Source: Azadirachta indica (lineage: Eukaryota > Streptophyta > Magnoliopsida > Sapindales > Meliaceae). From it: a stretch of 64,000 nucleotides of DNA. Made by a program: the position numbers and the translations under genes. The DNA is taken from NCBI GenBank assembly GCA_022749755.1, contig CM040452.1:310001-374000 (forward strand), in the 5' to 3' direction. Below the pieces are notes generated by a model, which ran no database searches, was not told the DNA's origin, and was given only the letters and a program-made list of their open reading frames with translations. Of this stretch, positions 24,361 to 37,720 are shown one piece after another. Each line of letters begins with the position of its first letter. Positions within the stretch are counted from its first letter, which is position 1.

Positions 24361-24937
24361 TTTTTTCTTTCTTAAAAAAGTAGAATAGTATATTATTAAT
24401 AGTAGTAGAAAGTTAAGAACAAGAGAAGTCCCAAGATTATTAGGACAATTACGAGTACAAATAAAAATAAAATTACCAATTAAATTGGCAAGAGACTGCA
24501 TGAAAAAGAAACAGCAGAAGCTGCAGCTGTTGAAGATTGCAAAACTTCCTACAGCAACAATTTTCCAGCAAAACCAGAACTAGCAATGGTAGCAAAAGGC
24601 ATCAAATTACCAGTATATTGGCAGTAAGCGGCAGCAGAAAATATGTATCTGCAGTAGTCATCAAAGAACCAGTAAAGAAGGCATCAAAGAAGCAACAACT
24701 TGCACCAGGAAAATGTTTTATGTCCTGAAAACATAGCAGCAAGGTACACATAGTAGAATTGACACCAAACAGCAAAACCATTGGTAGAACTATAATGACG
24801 TGAGCAGAAAACAATTCATGAACCAATAGTCCAACAACAGAAGGAACCAGCAGCATCATGCAGGGGAGTGGCAGACAATATTTGGAGGTTGTAGTCGCAA
24901 TAGTCCAGTAGCATGCATAAAATTCCAGAAGCAAACA
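24361..24937 (-). mobile_element. CTG-rich poly(A) retroelement, copy 1
   Basis: A 577-bp insertion in the TPS2 3' flank, bounded by a perfect 12-bp target-site duplication AATTCCTTTGTC (24349-24360 and 24938-24949). The interrupted sequence continues on both sides exactly like the TPS1 3' flank (TTTGTCATTTTGTCC). On the minus strand the insert ends in an A-rich tail (AAGAAAGAAAAAA), as expected for target-primed retroposition. The body is rich in CTG/TGCTG words, and a TAATAATATACTA motif lies near the tail. The 110-codon open frame in it is hydrophobic and resembles no protein I know. I see no RNA polymerase III boxes that I would trust. Confidence 0.7.
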
Positions 24938-24949
24938 AATTCCTTTGTC

Positions 24950-27188
24950 ATTTTGTCCTTTCGGATGTTATTGTCTCTTTCCTTTCTTTATAAAATAAGT
25001 GAGATCAGGTGTACGTTCCACCTGTATATATTATTATGAGTTTAAATATTAAAAAATTGTATAGACCCTAGCTAGGTTACATAAATTGTAGACAATTGTA
25101 GACAATTGGTTAGATCTGATCCTAGTTTGTATATATTATTATTGTTGTTGATGTTTCCATGTGCATGCAACTCATAAACATAGAAAAAATGCTCAATATC
25201 CCCGAAATTTGGCCTAATTACATATGATACTCCTATACTTTAAAAGATACCCTGTGCCCCCTGACCTTTAAATTCTTCCTTTTTAACATAATGCTATGTA
25301 AACAATTTGCAATTGAACCAAATCAAATCGTTAGTTAAACTAATTTAAACTGTTTAAAAATTTAAAACAAATAACAAAAGAAATTTAAACCTTCGACTTG
25401 AACGTGAAAACACATACACACAGACAAATGATATACAGCAAAAATAAACAAATTAAACAATTAATAACTTATTTTTTTAATAATAAAAAAATAACATTCA
25501 AATTATAGTATGATTTTTAAAATTGTAAAAAGTATATATCAAACAAATAGATTCACAGTAAAAAATATATATATTTTTTATTGTAACAATATTAATTCCT
25601 ACGGATGACGTGTTAATTTTACGTGCAGCAATGTAGTTTTGGATATTCGGAAGGTACTGTTGGTGATGTGGCTTTGAAATCAAATTACGAATTGCTTTTC
25701 ATTTACAATTTGAAATTGAGAAGAAAAAGAAGCAAAACGGAGTAGAGAAGAAACAAGTGAAGGAGAAAAATAAGAAGGAAACAAAAGGGAAAGAAAATGA
25801 AAGAAGGGTAAAAGCCAAATTCCGGTTTTAAGAATTTTTTTGCAGTTGTTAGATATATAGGTTTTAAATTTTAGTAATTTATTTACATACATGATTTAAT
25901 TTTTATAATTCCTTTTTTAGAATATTGTTATATGTTTAATAAGTTAGTTTCTTAGATAATGGTAATTTGGATTAGTAATTGTTATTACTCAATTGATATT
26001 ATATTTATTAATGGAAGATTAGAAATTGTCAGTTGAGTTGTAAAGATAGATGTTCGTATGTATTTGAGTGATCTTGATTTTAAAATTGTAAAATAAGGTA
26101 TTCTTTTTTTTCTTTTAATGTTAAAAAAATTGTTCGTGAAATTTTTACAACTACCGCTTGTTGATGTATTTAACTGTTTACTAAACCGAATTCAATGGAT
26201 GATTTATATATGAACTTCATTTGCATAATTACTGTCATAAAATTTTATACATGTCTTGTTTCGGAAAAAATTTATATTTGTTATGTAAAATTAATTTCAA
26301 TATACTTGGAATGATATATTTTCTAATTATTAACTCCTAGGAAGTGAAACAATGATAGGCCATAATTTAATTATGTTCTAGTGACAATGAATGTAATTTA
26401 AATCTAACAGTGAAAATCCACAAAAATGAAATCTGGGTGATACTCCATGGGAATAATACCCCACAAACATATTTGACAATTTTCGACGATGGTTCTAAAA
26501 TAATACCCCAATTGTACGCATAAAATAAATTGGTTATATTATTTTAAACTGAAATGTTAAATAATTTTGTTACTATGTTCAATTAGTGTTTATTTTGAAA
26601 TTTAAGATATTTTTGTTAAGATTGTTATTGAAATTCAGCAAATGTTTTTCATATAAAAATTTATTTATTTTTAATTTTCAACAACTATCATTGCATATAA
26701 ATTATCTATTAGACATTAGTTTACCCATAATTTTTAGGTTTTTGGTGATATTAGAGATAAAGTAGGTAAGCAGGTTGATTTTACTCCAATAAAAGATTTT
26801 TATTATTACGTGAAACTTTTGTAGCTGTAGTTAATCCTATGTAGTAATATAACGTATATTTGTCACTAGTACATATGCCTCCTTTACTGATATCAATTTA
26901 GTGTCAATGACATAAATTGTTGACACTAGTTCAAAATATCGGGAATACTCCAATTAGTGAATGTTGACACTACATTTAATATCAAGGTAACGAAGCCTGC
27001 AGATATTGTCAACATAGAGTCAACATATAAATCATTGTATTTTATAAGAACACATTGTTATACAAGTAGTATATGAAATATCTAACTCTAATATAGATAA
27101 TTCTAGATTACTATAGATAATTCTTCTGGGACATATTATTAGTTTAGAGAATTAATATTTTTTTTCAAGATGTTATGTACTTGTTCTA
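24950..27188. other. AT-rich intergenic DNA
   Basis: 24950-25040 is the rest of the TPS2 3' flank. The remainder shows no recognisable gene. A GA-rich patch lies at 25710-25810. 26864-27010 has CACTA-like ends and repeated GTTGACACTA words. Confidence 0.5.
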
Positions 27189-27311
27189 GTAGCATTTATA
27201 GGAATTAAAGAAATTGTAGGAATTCATGTATTTAAGTGGCTGCAAAGTAGACCACAAGTTATGATATCTTTAGTTACTCCTCATCTCATTGCTGGCTTGG
27301 TATCTCACAAT
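27189..27311 (+). pseudogene. Orphan TPS exon 6 fragment
   Basis: Second half of a terpene synthase exon 6: 41 open codons, VAFIGIKEIVGIHVFKWLQS ... VTPHLIAGLVSHN, followed by the donor GTATAT. The NSE motif region reads IAGLVSH, so the first and second positions (usually N/D, D) are Ala and Gly. No flanking TPS exons are present. Confidence 0.85.
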
Positions 27312-27619
27312 GTATATATATTTATATATATATGACTCCTTCCTCGCATGAAAGTTAAGGTATATATATAAATGTTTTAAAAAGTACGTATAAATTTGTT
27401 ACGATGGTAATCTATCTCAAATAGTGTCCTGTTTCCACATATCATATCTACGTAAATTTGCTCACATTTACATTTTAAAGATACAGATATTTTCTGAAGA
27501 AAAGATTATGTGTGTAAAATTGTGGTTGCTCTAGTTTTCAAGTCACAATTAAAGTGTTAATTGTCAAATAAAATTCAATAAGCATAAATGATATTTAATC
27601 ATAATTTCTAAAATTTGAA

Positions 27620-27905
27620 AAATTGTGTGGTTGAAACGTATGGCAACAATGAATCATCCACAAGCCAAACGAGTCACCTGTATACATTGAAGGATGAGAA
27701 TATATCTCACTATGAACACACACACACGCAGTAAAGCGCACGTTGTTTTAAAGTATATGTAACATAACATACGTATTTCAATGAATAATGCTAAAGATTT
27801 TCATGTCAAGTGGTGGCGATGAATAGATTCTTACGTGAATTAAGAGCAAGGGACAACCAAGAATGCCATCAAAGGAACATTGTAGAGTGGTTCATCGAAA
27901 AATAG
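27620..27905 (-). pseudogene. BAHD acyltransferase fragment
   Basis: Matches the junction of exons 1 and 2 of the intact BAHD gene (40605-40830): the minus strand encodes VTRLACG, a stop, then FIVAIRFNHT, with the intron in between and the GTTGTATC/CCAAGAATGCCATC part of exon 1 to its right. Only about 280 bp survive. The similarity to the BAHD locus resumes further right (about 28900-29265 against 42440-42890), so this is the remains of a segmental copy. Confidence 0.8.
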
Positions 27906-29650
27906 TTGATACAAGTAACCAAGAGTCATGGTTAGTGCACCATTTTTTTATTTAACTTATGGATTTGGTCATATAAAACACATGGAAATATAGTTGATAA
28001 AGAAAAAGACCACGTTAAATCATCATGCACCCCACGATTATTTTAAATTAAAAAAAAAAAAAAAAAAGAAAAAAAACTCAGGACAACTTTTTTTAATTTG
28101 CTTTATGGGAAAAGACCACGTTTTTTTTTTTCTCTTTTATGCTCGAAACATAAAATAAGTTGCAGGGAAAAAGAAAACTTGATAATATAATTGTGGGGTT
28201 TATTTAATATATATACATCAATCGTGGCAGCAATGCTACCATTCAAAAAAAGGATTTTTCTCGAGTATAAATAAATACGATTAAAACTTTTTAAAAATAA
28301 TCAGTCAATAGTTTTTAATAGGATTGGAAAAAATTTAAGCTCATAAATGTTTTGATATTTTAAAATTACGTATGGTATGAATTTCTTTCCTTAATTTTAG
28401 TTTTTTTCTTTTTAACACTGTGTAAATGTAAACACCTTCTTTTAAGAGTATCATAACACCAACTCTTGATAATTTTAATCAAAAATAATGTGGATTAAAT
28501 TAATTTTTTAAAGAGGCCAAGAAAACGTATGCGTATATACATTACTTGAAAAAGACAAATGAATGAAAAGATATACCATATTTATTTTTGGTAAAGTTAA
28601 TTTTATTTTTTTACGCGAAATTTGAGAGAATTTAAAATCTTAAATCTAAATATATACATTTAAATGACTTTTGAATGATTTCTTTTAAAAAACATAGCAT
28701 CTCATTAGATAGTGTTTATTTTTTATTTAAATTTGAATAAATCTAAAATTAATATATAAGTAGGAATGATTTTAGATTATATGTTTGTTCTTTTGTTTAT
28801 CATTTTTAAATATAAATATAAGTAAAATTATATCCTTAGAAATGATTATAATAAACTCTATGTATTTAGAAATAAAAAAAATTTAATTATAAAGTTATTC
28901 TTAAAATTACAATCAAATATAAACTTATTTAGATTTTAGGTTTAGCGCAGAATTAAAAAATTTTAACTTAATTTTATTTAAACATAATTTCTTAATTAAA
29001 AAATTATAACTTTATATATCATAACTTTATAGATTAAATAAACTCTATATATATTAAAAAGAAAATTACATGCAGTCAAAAATTTTAACTTAATTTATTA
29101 GTAAATATATGTCGAAGACTCCCAATTTTACATATGAATAAAATGAAATGAAGTTGCATTTACTTCTCATTGAAATTGCCACTTAAGTTAAAATTTTGAG
29201 CTAACATTGAAGTCTAAGATGTGAATTATTCAAACTTACTAACACTTGGGTAAAGAATTGCATAATTTTTGGAAACGTTAACTTGTAAACATGAAAAATG
29301 ACCAATACAAAATACTGATAGAAGGACAGCTTACTTGCCTTTTGCAAGATATTGGTTTTACTCTACACGAACAACCAAAGTGTAGGACACATGACTAAGA
29401 ACACTGTATGTCTTTTCTATATATGCCCAAAGTAAGCACAATGAGTTGGATGTTTATTTTTTTCGACATATAAAAGTTACGGAGAATCTGTTCAGCACCA
29501 CATATATATGTTCTATGTCCATCTCTCAGAACTGCAAACATTGTAACCAAATCTTTGGTCCTACTGTGGAAGGTGTCAGCTTAAAGGAACTGATAAGACT
29601 ATTATATATGTGTGTGATTGTGTAGCTCCTCGTTTACAGCCACTCAAACT
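27906..29650. other. Non-coding flank of the BAHD fragment
   Basis: AT-rich, with an A-rich run at 28050-28076. 28900-29265 matches 42440-42890, the 5' side of the intact BAHD gene (shared TAGTAAATATATGT.GAAGAC, GAATAAAATGAAATG, GCCACTTAAGTTAAAATTTT). 29270-29650 shows no gene. Confidence 0.6.
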
Positions 29651-30219
29651 TGTTGGACAGAAATCAAGAATATGTAAATGTCAAGGCATGCAAGAGCATT
29701 GTTTTGTAAGTTATTTCTTCCCCTTTAGAATAGTATCCCACTACAGGAAGGTTTGATGGCAGCATAACCCTAAGATACAATGACAAGACTCGCTGTAAAC
29801 ATATAAACCAAATACAACGAGTAGAACAATCGTTGAAGAAGGAATAAGATTGTAGCAGTGATGCTTTATTCTGGCAGAGCATATTTTGAGAGCAAGGAAG
29901 AATATGAAAAACAAATGAATAAAAAAATGTTAGACTAGGTATGTATTTATAGGCAAGTGTCGACTATTCAGACAGCCACTTAACCGTCACTAACCTGTGG
30001 TGGGAGTGTCTCCTGTACGTGACGACGCATATTAAATGCTTTCCAGACCAAACCCTAGGATTGAGCTTGAGCTGCCCTGTATTGTGCGCAAAGGAATCTC
30101 ATTAGTTAGGTTATTAACTTACTACAAGTTTATTTTTATATATAAACTCTTAAAAAGTTTTATAACTAGTCAATCAATGTAGAATTTTAGTATTTTGAAA
30201 TACTGCACAATTTATAACA
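29651..30219 (-). repeat. 3' LTR of the copia element
   Basis: 569 bp, plus-strand TGTTGGACAG ... TTTATAACA. Pairs with 34717-35453 (shared AAGGCATGCAAGAGCA, GACGACGC.TATTAAATGCT, GCACAATTTATA.CA). Confidence 0.85.
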
Positions 30220-33200
30220 ATCCCCAGCTTATTTAAAAATATTAAAATTTATACTTTTAATGTATCACCATTTGATAACAAACTTAATACAAATAAATTA
30301 GTGCTTATCAAGCTATAAACCGATTATTGAGCAGATTAATTGTGTCTCACAAGAATTAGGTGAAATACAATTAATTTTTATGAATTATAACTCTTTTGCT
30401 GTGAATTAGTGAATTAATAGCTCACATTAAGTTTAATCTTATTCCTTTTGTTGTTCTGTGGTTTTGCGCCTTCATAGTCCTATGCTATCGCAGTAATTAT
30501 AAGTGCTTTAGAGATGTCTACTTAACTCTCATAGAAATCGACCCAATTCCACACTCATTTAGGTGAACCCTCCATCAAGCATATCATACAATTTAAACAT
30601 GCCAACATACAATTTTTGAGTTATAGAGTTCATTAATTAAGAATATAAAAGCTCATCCTTTTTCATTGTAATGTTTAGTATCCAGTCATAGGGAGAACTC
30701 AAATATGTTTAATGATAGTAACTCAAGACAACAAGTAACTTATTATTACCCCTATGAACCTACTGTATAGAATCTCCAATTACATAAGTGGGGTTCCTAT
30801 CACTTTTGCCTTATGTTTTAAGCAGAAGTACAATCCCCCTCAACATTCATTCCATTAACCTCCTATTTAATGGTTTAGTTAGAGAATCAGCCAAATACAT
30901 CTCTGACTTTACAAAATCTAGGTTGCAACACCAAATTCTAGTAACTGTTTGATAGTACTATGTGTCAAACTTATGTGTTTACTTTTCTTATTATATATCT
31001 TGCTTTTAGCCTTAGTTATAACAGCTTGGCAATCACAATTTATTGATATTGATGTAAGAAGATGATCCTAATGGGAAGATCGGCTAAGAAGTTTCTTAAC
31101 CATTCAGCTTCCGTACACATCTTCTTTAAGGCAATTAGCTCGAACTCTATGGTTGAACGAGCTACACAAGTTTACTTGGAAGATTTCTAAGAAATTGCTC
31201 CACCACTAATTATAAAAATGTATCCACTAGTAGATTTAATTTCATTGGATTCAGATATCTAATTAGCATCAGATAAACTTTCTAACACTGGTGGGTCTCT
31301 AACAAATAAAATCCCAAAATTTAATGTACCTTTTAAGTACCTTGCAAGTCTTTCTAAACTATACATAAATGATCATTGTTAGGATTTTGAGTATATTTGC
31401 TCAATCTCCCAATAGCATACATAATATCTTGTTTTATACTATTTATTAAGTACATAAGACTACAAATTATTTGTGCATATATTGTTTGATTAACACTATG
31501 TTAATAATTTTTCTTAAATTGGATATTTACATCGTATGGAGTTGACACTAACTTACACTCATAATATTCAAACTTCTTTAAAAATTTCTTTACATAGTGT
31601 TCTTGTGATAACATAAGATTATTATTTTTCTTTATTATTTTGATGCCAAGAATAACACTTGTTTCTCCCATATTTTTCATATCAAAATTAAAAGTAAGAA
31701 AGTTTTTAGTTTTATTTATCACTTCTATGCTAAGGTTGAAAATAAGCATGTTATCAACATACAAACAAATTATTACAAAATTATTAATATCAAATGATTT
31801 AAAATAAATATACTTATCTGAATCATTAATCAGATACCCATTTGATACTAAAACCTGATCGAATTTTTTATGGCACTATTCTGGTGTTTATTTTAATCCA
31901 TATAAATATTTTACAAATTTATAAACCTTATGCTCAGAACCTAAAACTGTACAACATTCTGGTTGTGTCATACATATTTCTTCTTCCCAGTCACCATTCA
32001 AAAATGCAGTTTTAACATCCATTTGATGTATAAGCAAATTATACACTGATGCTATAGCAATCAAAACTCTAATGGATGCAATTCTAGTTACAGATGCATA
32101 AGTATCAAAATAATCTGTGGTTTTCTTTTGAATAAAACTTTTGGTAATTAATCTTGCCTTATACTTATCAATGGACCCAGCTTTTAGTTTTCTCTTGAAA
32201 ATCCATTTACAACCAATTGGCTTTATACTATGAGATAAATCAACAAATTTTCAAACATGATTACTCATGATTGAGTCTAACTCATTATTTATTGCTTCAT
32301 TTCAAAATGAAGCATCAAGAGAAGTCATAGCTTCTTTATATGTTTGAGGGTCGTTTTCAACCATAAAGACATAGAAATCACTACTAAAACTAATAGCCTT
32401 TCTTATTTTCTTATTTCTTTTTAATTCAATATTTGAGCTCTCATAAGGATTTTCTTGAAAATTGTTTTGGATTATTTAATTATAATTTTGAAAACCAACA
32501 AAATTTTTCTTAGGAAAAATATTCTAAAAAATTTTGCAGTTTTAAACTCTATAATAGTGTTTGCATCAAATATCTTTCCTTTATTTTCAAGAATCAAGAA
32601 TCTATATATAGCATTATTTTGAGCATACTCTATAAACATGCAATCGATAGTTTTAGGTTCTATTCCACTCCTCTTAAGATCTACAATTAGAATCTTTGCT
32701 AAACACCCCCAAACTTTGAAATATGTTACATTAGGCCTATGACCTTTTTATAACTCATAAGGTGTTTTTCCTGTTTACTTATATGGTATTCTATTTGTAG
32801 GTGGCAAACAATTAAAGTTGCCTCCCCTCATAAATTCCACGGTGCTCCAGAACTTATTAATAGAGAATTCATCATCTCTTTCAAAGTTTTTTTTTTTTTC
32901 TTCAGCTACTCCATTTGAAGCTGGAAAGTAAGAAGGTTTAATTTTATGCATTATGCCATGATTTTCACAAACGTTATTAAGCATATTAGACTCATATTCA
33001 CCGCCTTTGTCAAATCTCAATCTTTTGATTTTTTTTCCAAGTTGATTTTCAATTTCATTCTTATAAATTAAGAATTTTTCAAATGCTTCATCTTTATTTC
33101 TCAATAAATATAATTTTGTATATCTTGAGAAATCATCAATAAAGATTATATAAAACCTTTTGCCTCCTCATGTTATTGTCTATTTAAAATCACCAAGATC

Positions 33201-34716
33201 ACTATGAATTATACTGAGTAATTCAGTTTCTCTATTCGTAATAGATTTATTTGTTTTCTTAATGAATTTTGATTTAATACAAGTATCACATTTATTGATG
33301 TTTGTAACATTAATATTTATTAGACCATCTCTTTTTATTTTCTTTAAATAAGAAAATTTTACATAGCCTAATACACCATGCCATAAATCAAAAGAAGCAA
33401 CAATATAAGTAGAAGTAGAAGCATTTTTATTAATAATTGTGTCAAGTACATTAAACTTAAACAAATCATTAGAACAGTACCCTTTTACAGTGAAAATCCA
33501 TTCTTAAACATTACAACCTTATCTCCCTCAAAACAATTCTTAACATTTGATTTTCCAAGAACAAAAATAGATACTAAATTGTATCTTATATTTGGAACAT
33601 GAAGCACATTACTTAAGGAAAGAATTTTTCTATAAGTTAATTTAAGAAAAACTTTTCCTTTTCCCATAACTGAAGTAGAATGAGAATCTCCAAGGAAAAC
33701 TTGTTCTTCTCCTTCACCTAATTGAGTGTAATCAAAAAATAAACTTCGATTCTCACATATATGCTTGGAAGCACCAAAATCAATAATCCAATCTTGCTTC
33801 TCACTAGCAACCATTTGCTTGAGAAACCATAACAGCAGCGACCACATCTTCTCCTTCAACCATATTGGCCTTAGAAGATTTTTTATCGCTTCCTGAACTT
33901 GAATTCAATAGCATAATGGCCATACTTGCCACACACAAAGCAATTTCCTTTTTTCTTAAATATTGGTTTCTTTTTCTTTATGGATTTTTTATTATCCACT
34001 GTTTGCCTCTTGACAAGAGGTGTAGCATCTTAAACAACATCAGTCTTAGAACAATTTTCTTTAGCCTTATCTTCTTGCTCCCTTAGCCTATTCTTTTCTT
34101 CAATTCGAATGTGAACAATCACATTCTTGAATGTCATTTGCTTCTTCTTGTGTTTATTACTCTTCTTGTAATTTTTTCAAGAATCAAGTAATTTCTCAAT
34201 CAAGCATGTAGCAAGGAATAATTCAGAAAAAGTTTGCTTATTTTTTAAATCATTGACGAGCAAATGGTAGTAATGAATATGAGTGGTGACTGGCTTGTTT
34301 TCTACCATCTTAAAATCCAAGAAGTTGGATATAACATATTTTTGGGCACCTACAACTTCAATGATATATTTTTTCTCTAAAGATGCCCAAATTTCTTATA
34401 CTTTGTCATAGAGAGAATAAACATTATATAACTCATTAGAAATGGTATTCAAAATGGCATTGCGACATACTTTATTGCCCCTAACCTATGTTTGATAATT
34501 TTTTGAGACAGCATTTAGTGGTAGTTGTGTTAAATAGCCAGTAAGGTTGAGAACGTGCAGAGTATTATAAATCTAGTCATTCTATTGCTTAGAGTCGGTT
34601 CCCCCAAATGTCTCAATTTTAGAGATGTCAAGAATAGACTTGACAGTAACAAGCAAGGCAAAATCTGTGGTCTGAGACACATGAGTCGTTGATGTTACCG
34701 TAAATAACTTTTAGAT

Positions 34717-35453
34717 TGTTGGATAAAAACTAGAGAATAAGTACGTATAAAGGCATGCAAGAGCACTGTATTGGAAACTATTTCTTCCCATTTAGGATAA
34801 TATCCCACTGTCAAAAAGTTTGATGGTAGTATAGCCCCAAAATACAATGACAGGACTTGTTGTAAGCCTATAAACCAAATATAATGAGTGTAGAACAACT
34901 GTTGAAGAGAGAAGAAGATTGTAACAGCGATGCGTTATTCTGGCAAAGTGTATTTTGATGCCAGAGCATATTTTGAGAGCAGGAAAATATGAAAAATGAA
35001 TGAAAAAAAAAAAATGTTAGATTAGGTATGTATTTATATGCAAATAGTGACTACTCGATAGCCACTTAACCATCAATAACTACCTTAACACCTATTGACA
35101 CAAAATTGTTAAAACCATTTTGTGTCTTTTCATCGTTTCATCTTCAACTGCTACTCAACAACCAAAACTATCATTAAATGAGCCTAAAAAATAAAAGTGT
35201 AAAATAAAACCCATCGCACGCACAATTAGGGGGGAGGGGGTGTTGTCCCATGCATGTGACGACGCGTATTAAATGCTTTCCAGACCAAACCCTGGTATTG
35301 GGCTTGGGCTGGCCTACCTTGTAGGTGAGGAAATTCCATTAGTTGACTTGTTAACTTACTCCAAGTTTTTTTTTCATATATAAGCTCTTAAAAAGTTTTA
35401 TAACTAGCCAATGTGGGATTTTAGTATTTTGAAATACTACACAATTTATAGCA
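34717..35453 (-). repeat. 5' LTR of the copia element
   Basis: 737 bp, plus-strand TGTTGGATAA ... TTTATAGCA. About 170 bp near 35085-35250 has no counterpart in the 3' LTR. Substitutions and this indel indicate an old insertion. Confidence 0.85.
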
Positions 35454-36335
35454 AAACCATCTTTGGAAATCAACATATATGGCAGCTATATGCATTATAT
35501 TTGATTTGCCAAAGGATTCTTAACCTAATCTCGAACCAAACACCATATTCAGAGTGAAGAAAGGCCACTTCATTGTAACAAGTCTTTTATTTATTTCATT
35601 GGTAGTATTTGTTTATTATATTAAATTCGAAAGGATAACTAACATCTTAGATCCAAATTTAATATTGTTGAAATCTAGTCAATGGTGTAATCGGGAATTC
35701 AACGCAAAATAAGTAAGAAAAAAGAAAATAAAACACCAAAATTTACATGGACATAGACTATAACACCAGAATTTACATGGTTTAGCATATAGCCTACATC
35801 CACAGGCTAATTTTTGGGAGAGATTTTATTAATACTTAAAAATAAGGTTGCCACAATACAAGCAAACCTTTCTCTCTATCTCTCCTTAATATTTCTTACT
35901 CTTTCTCTTTGTAACTTTCTTCACGTACCTCTCTCTTTCTCTTAACACTTCCTTTATATAATTTACAGTGTAGAGTTTTTTCTAAGCACAAATTAGTTAA
36001 TTCCTTATTCACCTAAGATTTTTCATCGTGAAAGATATCATCTCCTTATCGAATTTATCTTGATTTAAAAGTTAATATTGAATAAACTTCTATATGCTAA
36101 TGGGCTTATTGGGCTGGGTTAAATTTGCTTCGCTTACCTTTGCATTTGATGGACTTAGATTGGACTTATTTGATCAATTCTCAAACTTAGGGTCAAATAT
36201 ATAATTAAGATAAAGTTGATACTATTCACATCGTACTGCTCATAATCAATACTGTTCTTCCTTGTATTGTCCATGCTTACTATTGTTCATGTGTATGGCA
36301 TGCATGATATTATTTATGACCAAAATTTGGTCCTC
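35454..36335. repeat. LTR-derived region
   Basis: From about 35663 (TGTTGAAATC) the sequence has the layout of a retroelement LTR leader (TTTACATGG..TAGCATATAGCC, CCTACATCCACAGGCTAA, then CTCTCT-rich sequence). No coding domain accompanies it. Boundaries uncertain. Confidence 0.4.
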
Positions 36336-36545
36336 ATCACCTCCTAAGACAAGATATCTAGCACGGCATTTTTAGGCTTTATCGTTTCCTAGGACAAGAC
36401 ACCTAGAATATAGTTTTGAGCTTCATGACTTCTTAAGACAAAGATGTCTAGTACAAAACTTTTAATCTTTCTAACTTCTTGGGGCAAAATGCCTAACACA
36501 TAATCTTTTACCTTCGTAGTTTTCTTGGAGACGGCTCCTGAGATA
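36336..36545. repeat. Degenerate 44-46-bp tandem repeat (4.6 copies)
   Basis: Units start at 36336, 36381, 36425, 36471 and 36516 (partial). Each follows the pattern CTTC(C/T)TAAGACAAGAT..CTAG(A/C)AC....TTTTA.GCTTT. Copies are diverged. Confidence 0.8.
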
Positions 36546-37720
36546 TGGTGTATTAGAAAACCATTTGCTTGGTGTAATGTGGGGAGGTGGTGACCTTATT
36601 CTTTTTCTAAAATTACCCCCATTTATTACTACAATTGATAATTTTGAAAACAAATATGAATTCTATGTAATTTTGTTATTTATAATATCTTGATATAAAT
36701 ATTTAGAGAATATATATGTCTTTAGTATTATAATTAGATAAATTTATTCTTGGTGCTAATTAAAAAATTTTACTTTAATTAAGTTAAAAGGACAAAAGTA
36801 GTGTTTATCGAACCAATGTAGACTAAAGTAAATTTTATGAAATGTGGAGGGATGTTTCTAGTATACATATCAAACAAGTCGCATGGATTTATTTTATAAA
36901 AAAAAATTAGAAACTAGAATGAAATTCTCTTTTACCACATGCTTATTTTTAATCATAAATTTGAATAAATCTCAACGAATCAAAAATATATAAATTTGCA
37001 TTATTTTAAATATTATATTTGTTTTCATAACATTGGAATATAAATTCTAAAAAGTAGTGATTTCACATAACATTTATATGAATATAAATAATTCTATAAA
37101 TTCTATATAATTAAAAAATTAACAAAATGTATGGTGTAGTTTTAAAATTACAATTAAATAAACTTATTTAAAATCATTAAGTTAAAAATTTTGGCTTAAT
37201 TTTATTAAGACGTTAATTATCAGTTTTCATTATTAAGTTGAAAACAAACCTGCTTAAAATATTTGAATGATGAAAAATAAATAGGCATTCAATCTCAGTA
37301 AGAAAGATTAAAAAATTTTCCTAAATATATAATAGATATAGTGAATTTACTCCTTCAAAAGAATTATAATGCACCAATTAATCACAAAAATGGAAAAGAA
37401 TGTCAAAAGATGGACATAACGATCGAAACATATTACAAAAAACAAAAGCAATGCAATAAAAAAGCTAATAAATAAAGGTTTAATTACAATTTCACAAATA
37501 ATAAATTTTAAATCTAGTCAATTTATGTACATTTTGAACACCTTTTATGGTGCATGCTTCTTTAATAAATTTTAAATTTAATTTTTATTATCGAAACATA
37601 CTTGTAAATGTCCAAAAAAAAAAAAAAAAAACCTCAATTATTAGACCCATTCTATACAAATTATTTTGACCCACTCATAAAAATATTCATCATATTTAAT
37701 TTTTTTTGTTTGAAAGAAAA
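36546..37720. other. AT-rich intergenic DNA
   Basis: No gene recognised. Contains an A16 run near 37620. Confidence 0.55.

Larger units (their letters stand above)
29651..35453 (-). mobile_element. Copia retrotransposon, full-length but dead
   Basis: Minus-strand Ty1/copia element of about 5.8 kb. Order from right to left: 5' LTR (34717-35453), gag (about 34650-33880), protease with WIIDFGASKHIC (about 33780), GAG-pre-integrase (about 33390-33240: LWHGVLGYV, CDTCIKSKF), integrase (IHSDLGDF, RFDKGGEYESN, SNGVAEEKKK; about 33190-32880), reverse transcriptase (MYVDNMLIF at about 31760), RNase H remnant (31400-31030), polypurine tract AAGCTGGGGA (30222-30231) and 3' LTR (29651-30219). The flanks AAACT / AAACC are a near-match 5-bp target-site duplication. 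Lesions: many stops, zinc knuckle CFVCGKYGHYAIEF lacks the last Cys, HHCC has Tyr for His, and YVDD is YVDN. Confidence 0.9.

Noticed and set aside
24602..24934. 110-codon open frame with several hydrophobic stretches (minus strand)
   Set aside because: It lies wholly inside a poly(A)-tailed insertion with a target-site duplication; composition is CTG-driven and no family resemblance is seen.
36471..36653. 60-codon minus-strand frame
   Set aside because: It covers the end of the 45-bp tandem array and shows no family resemblance.
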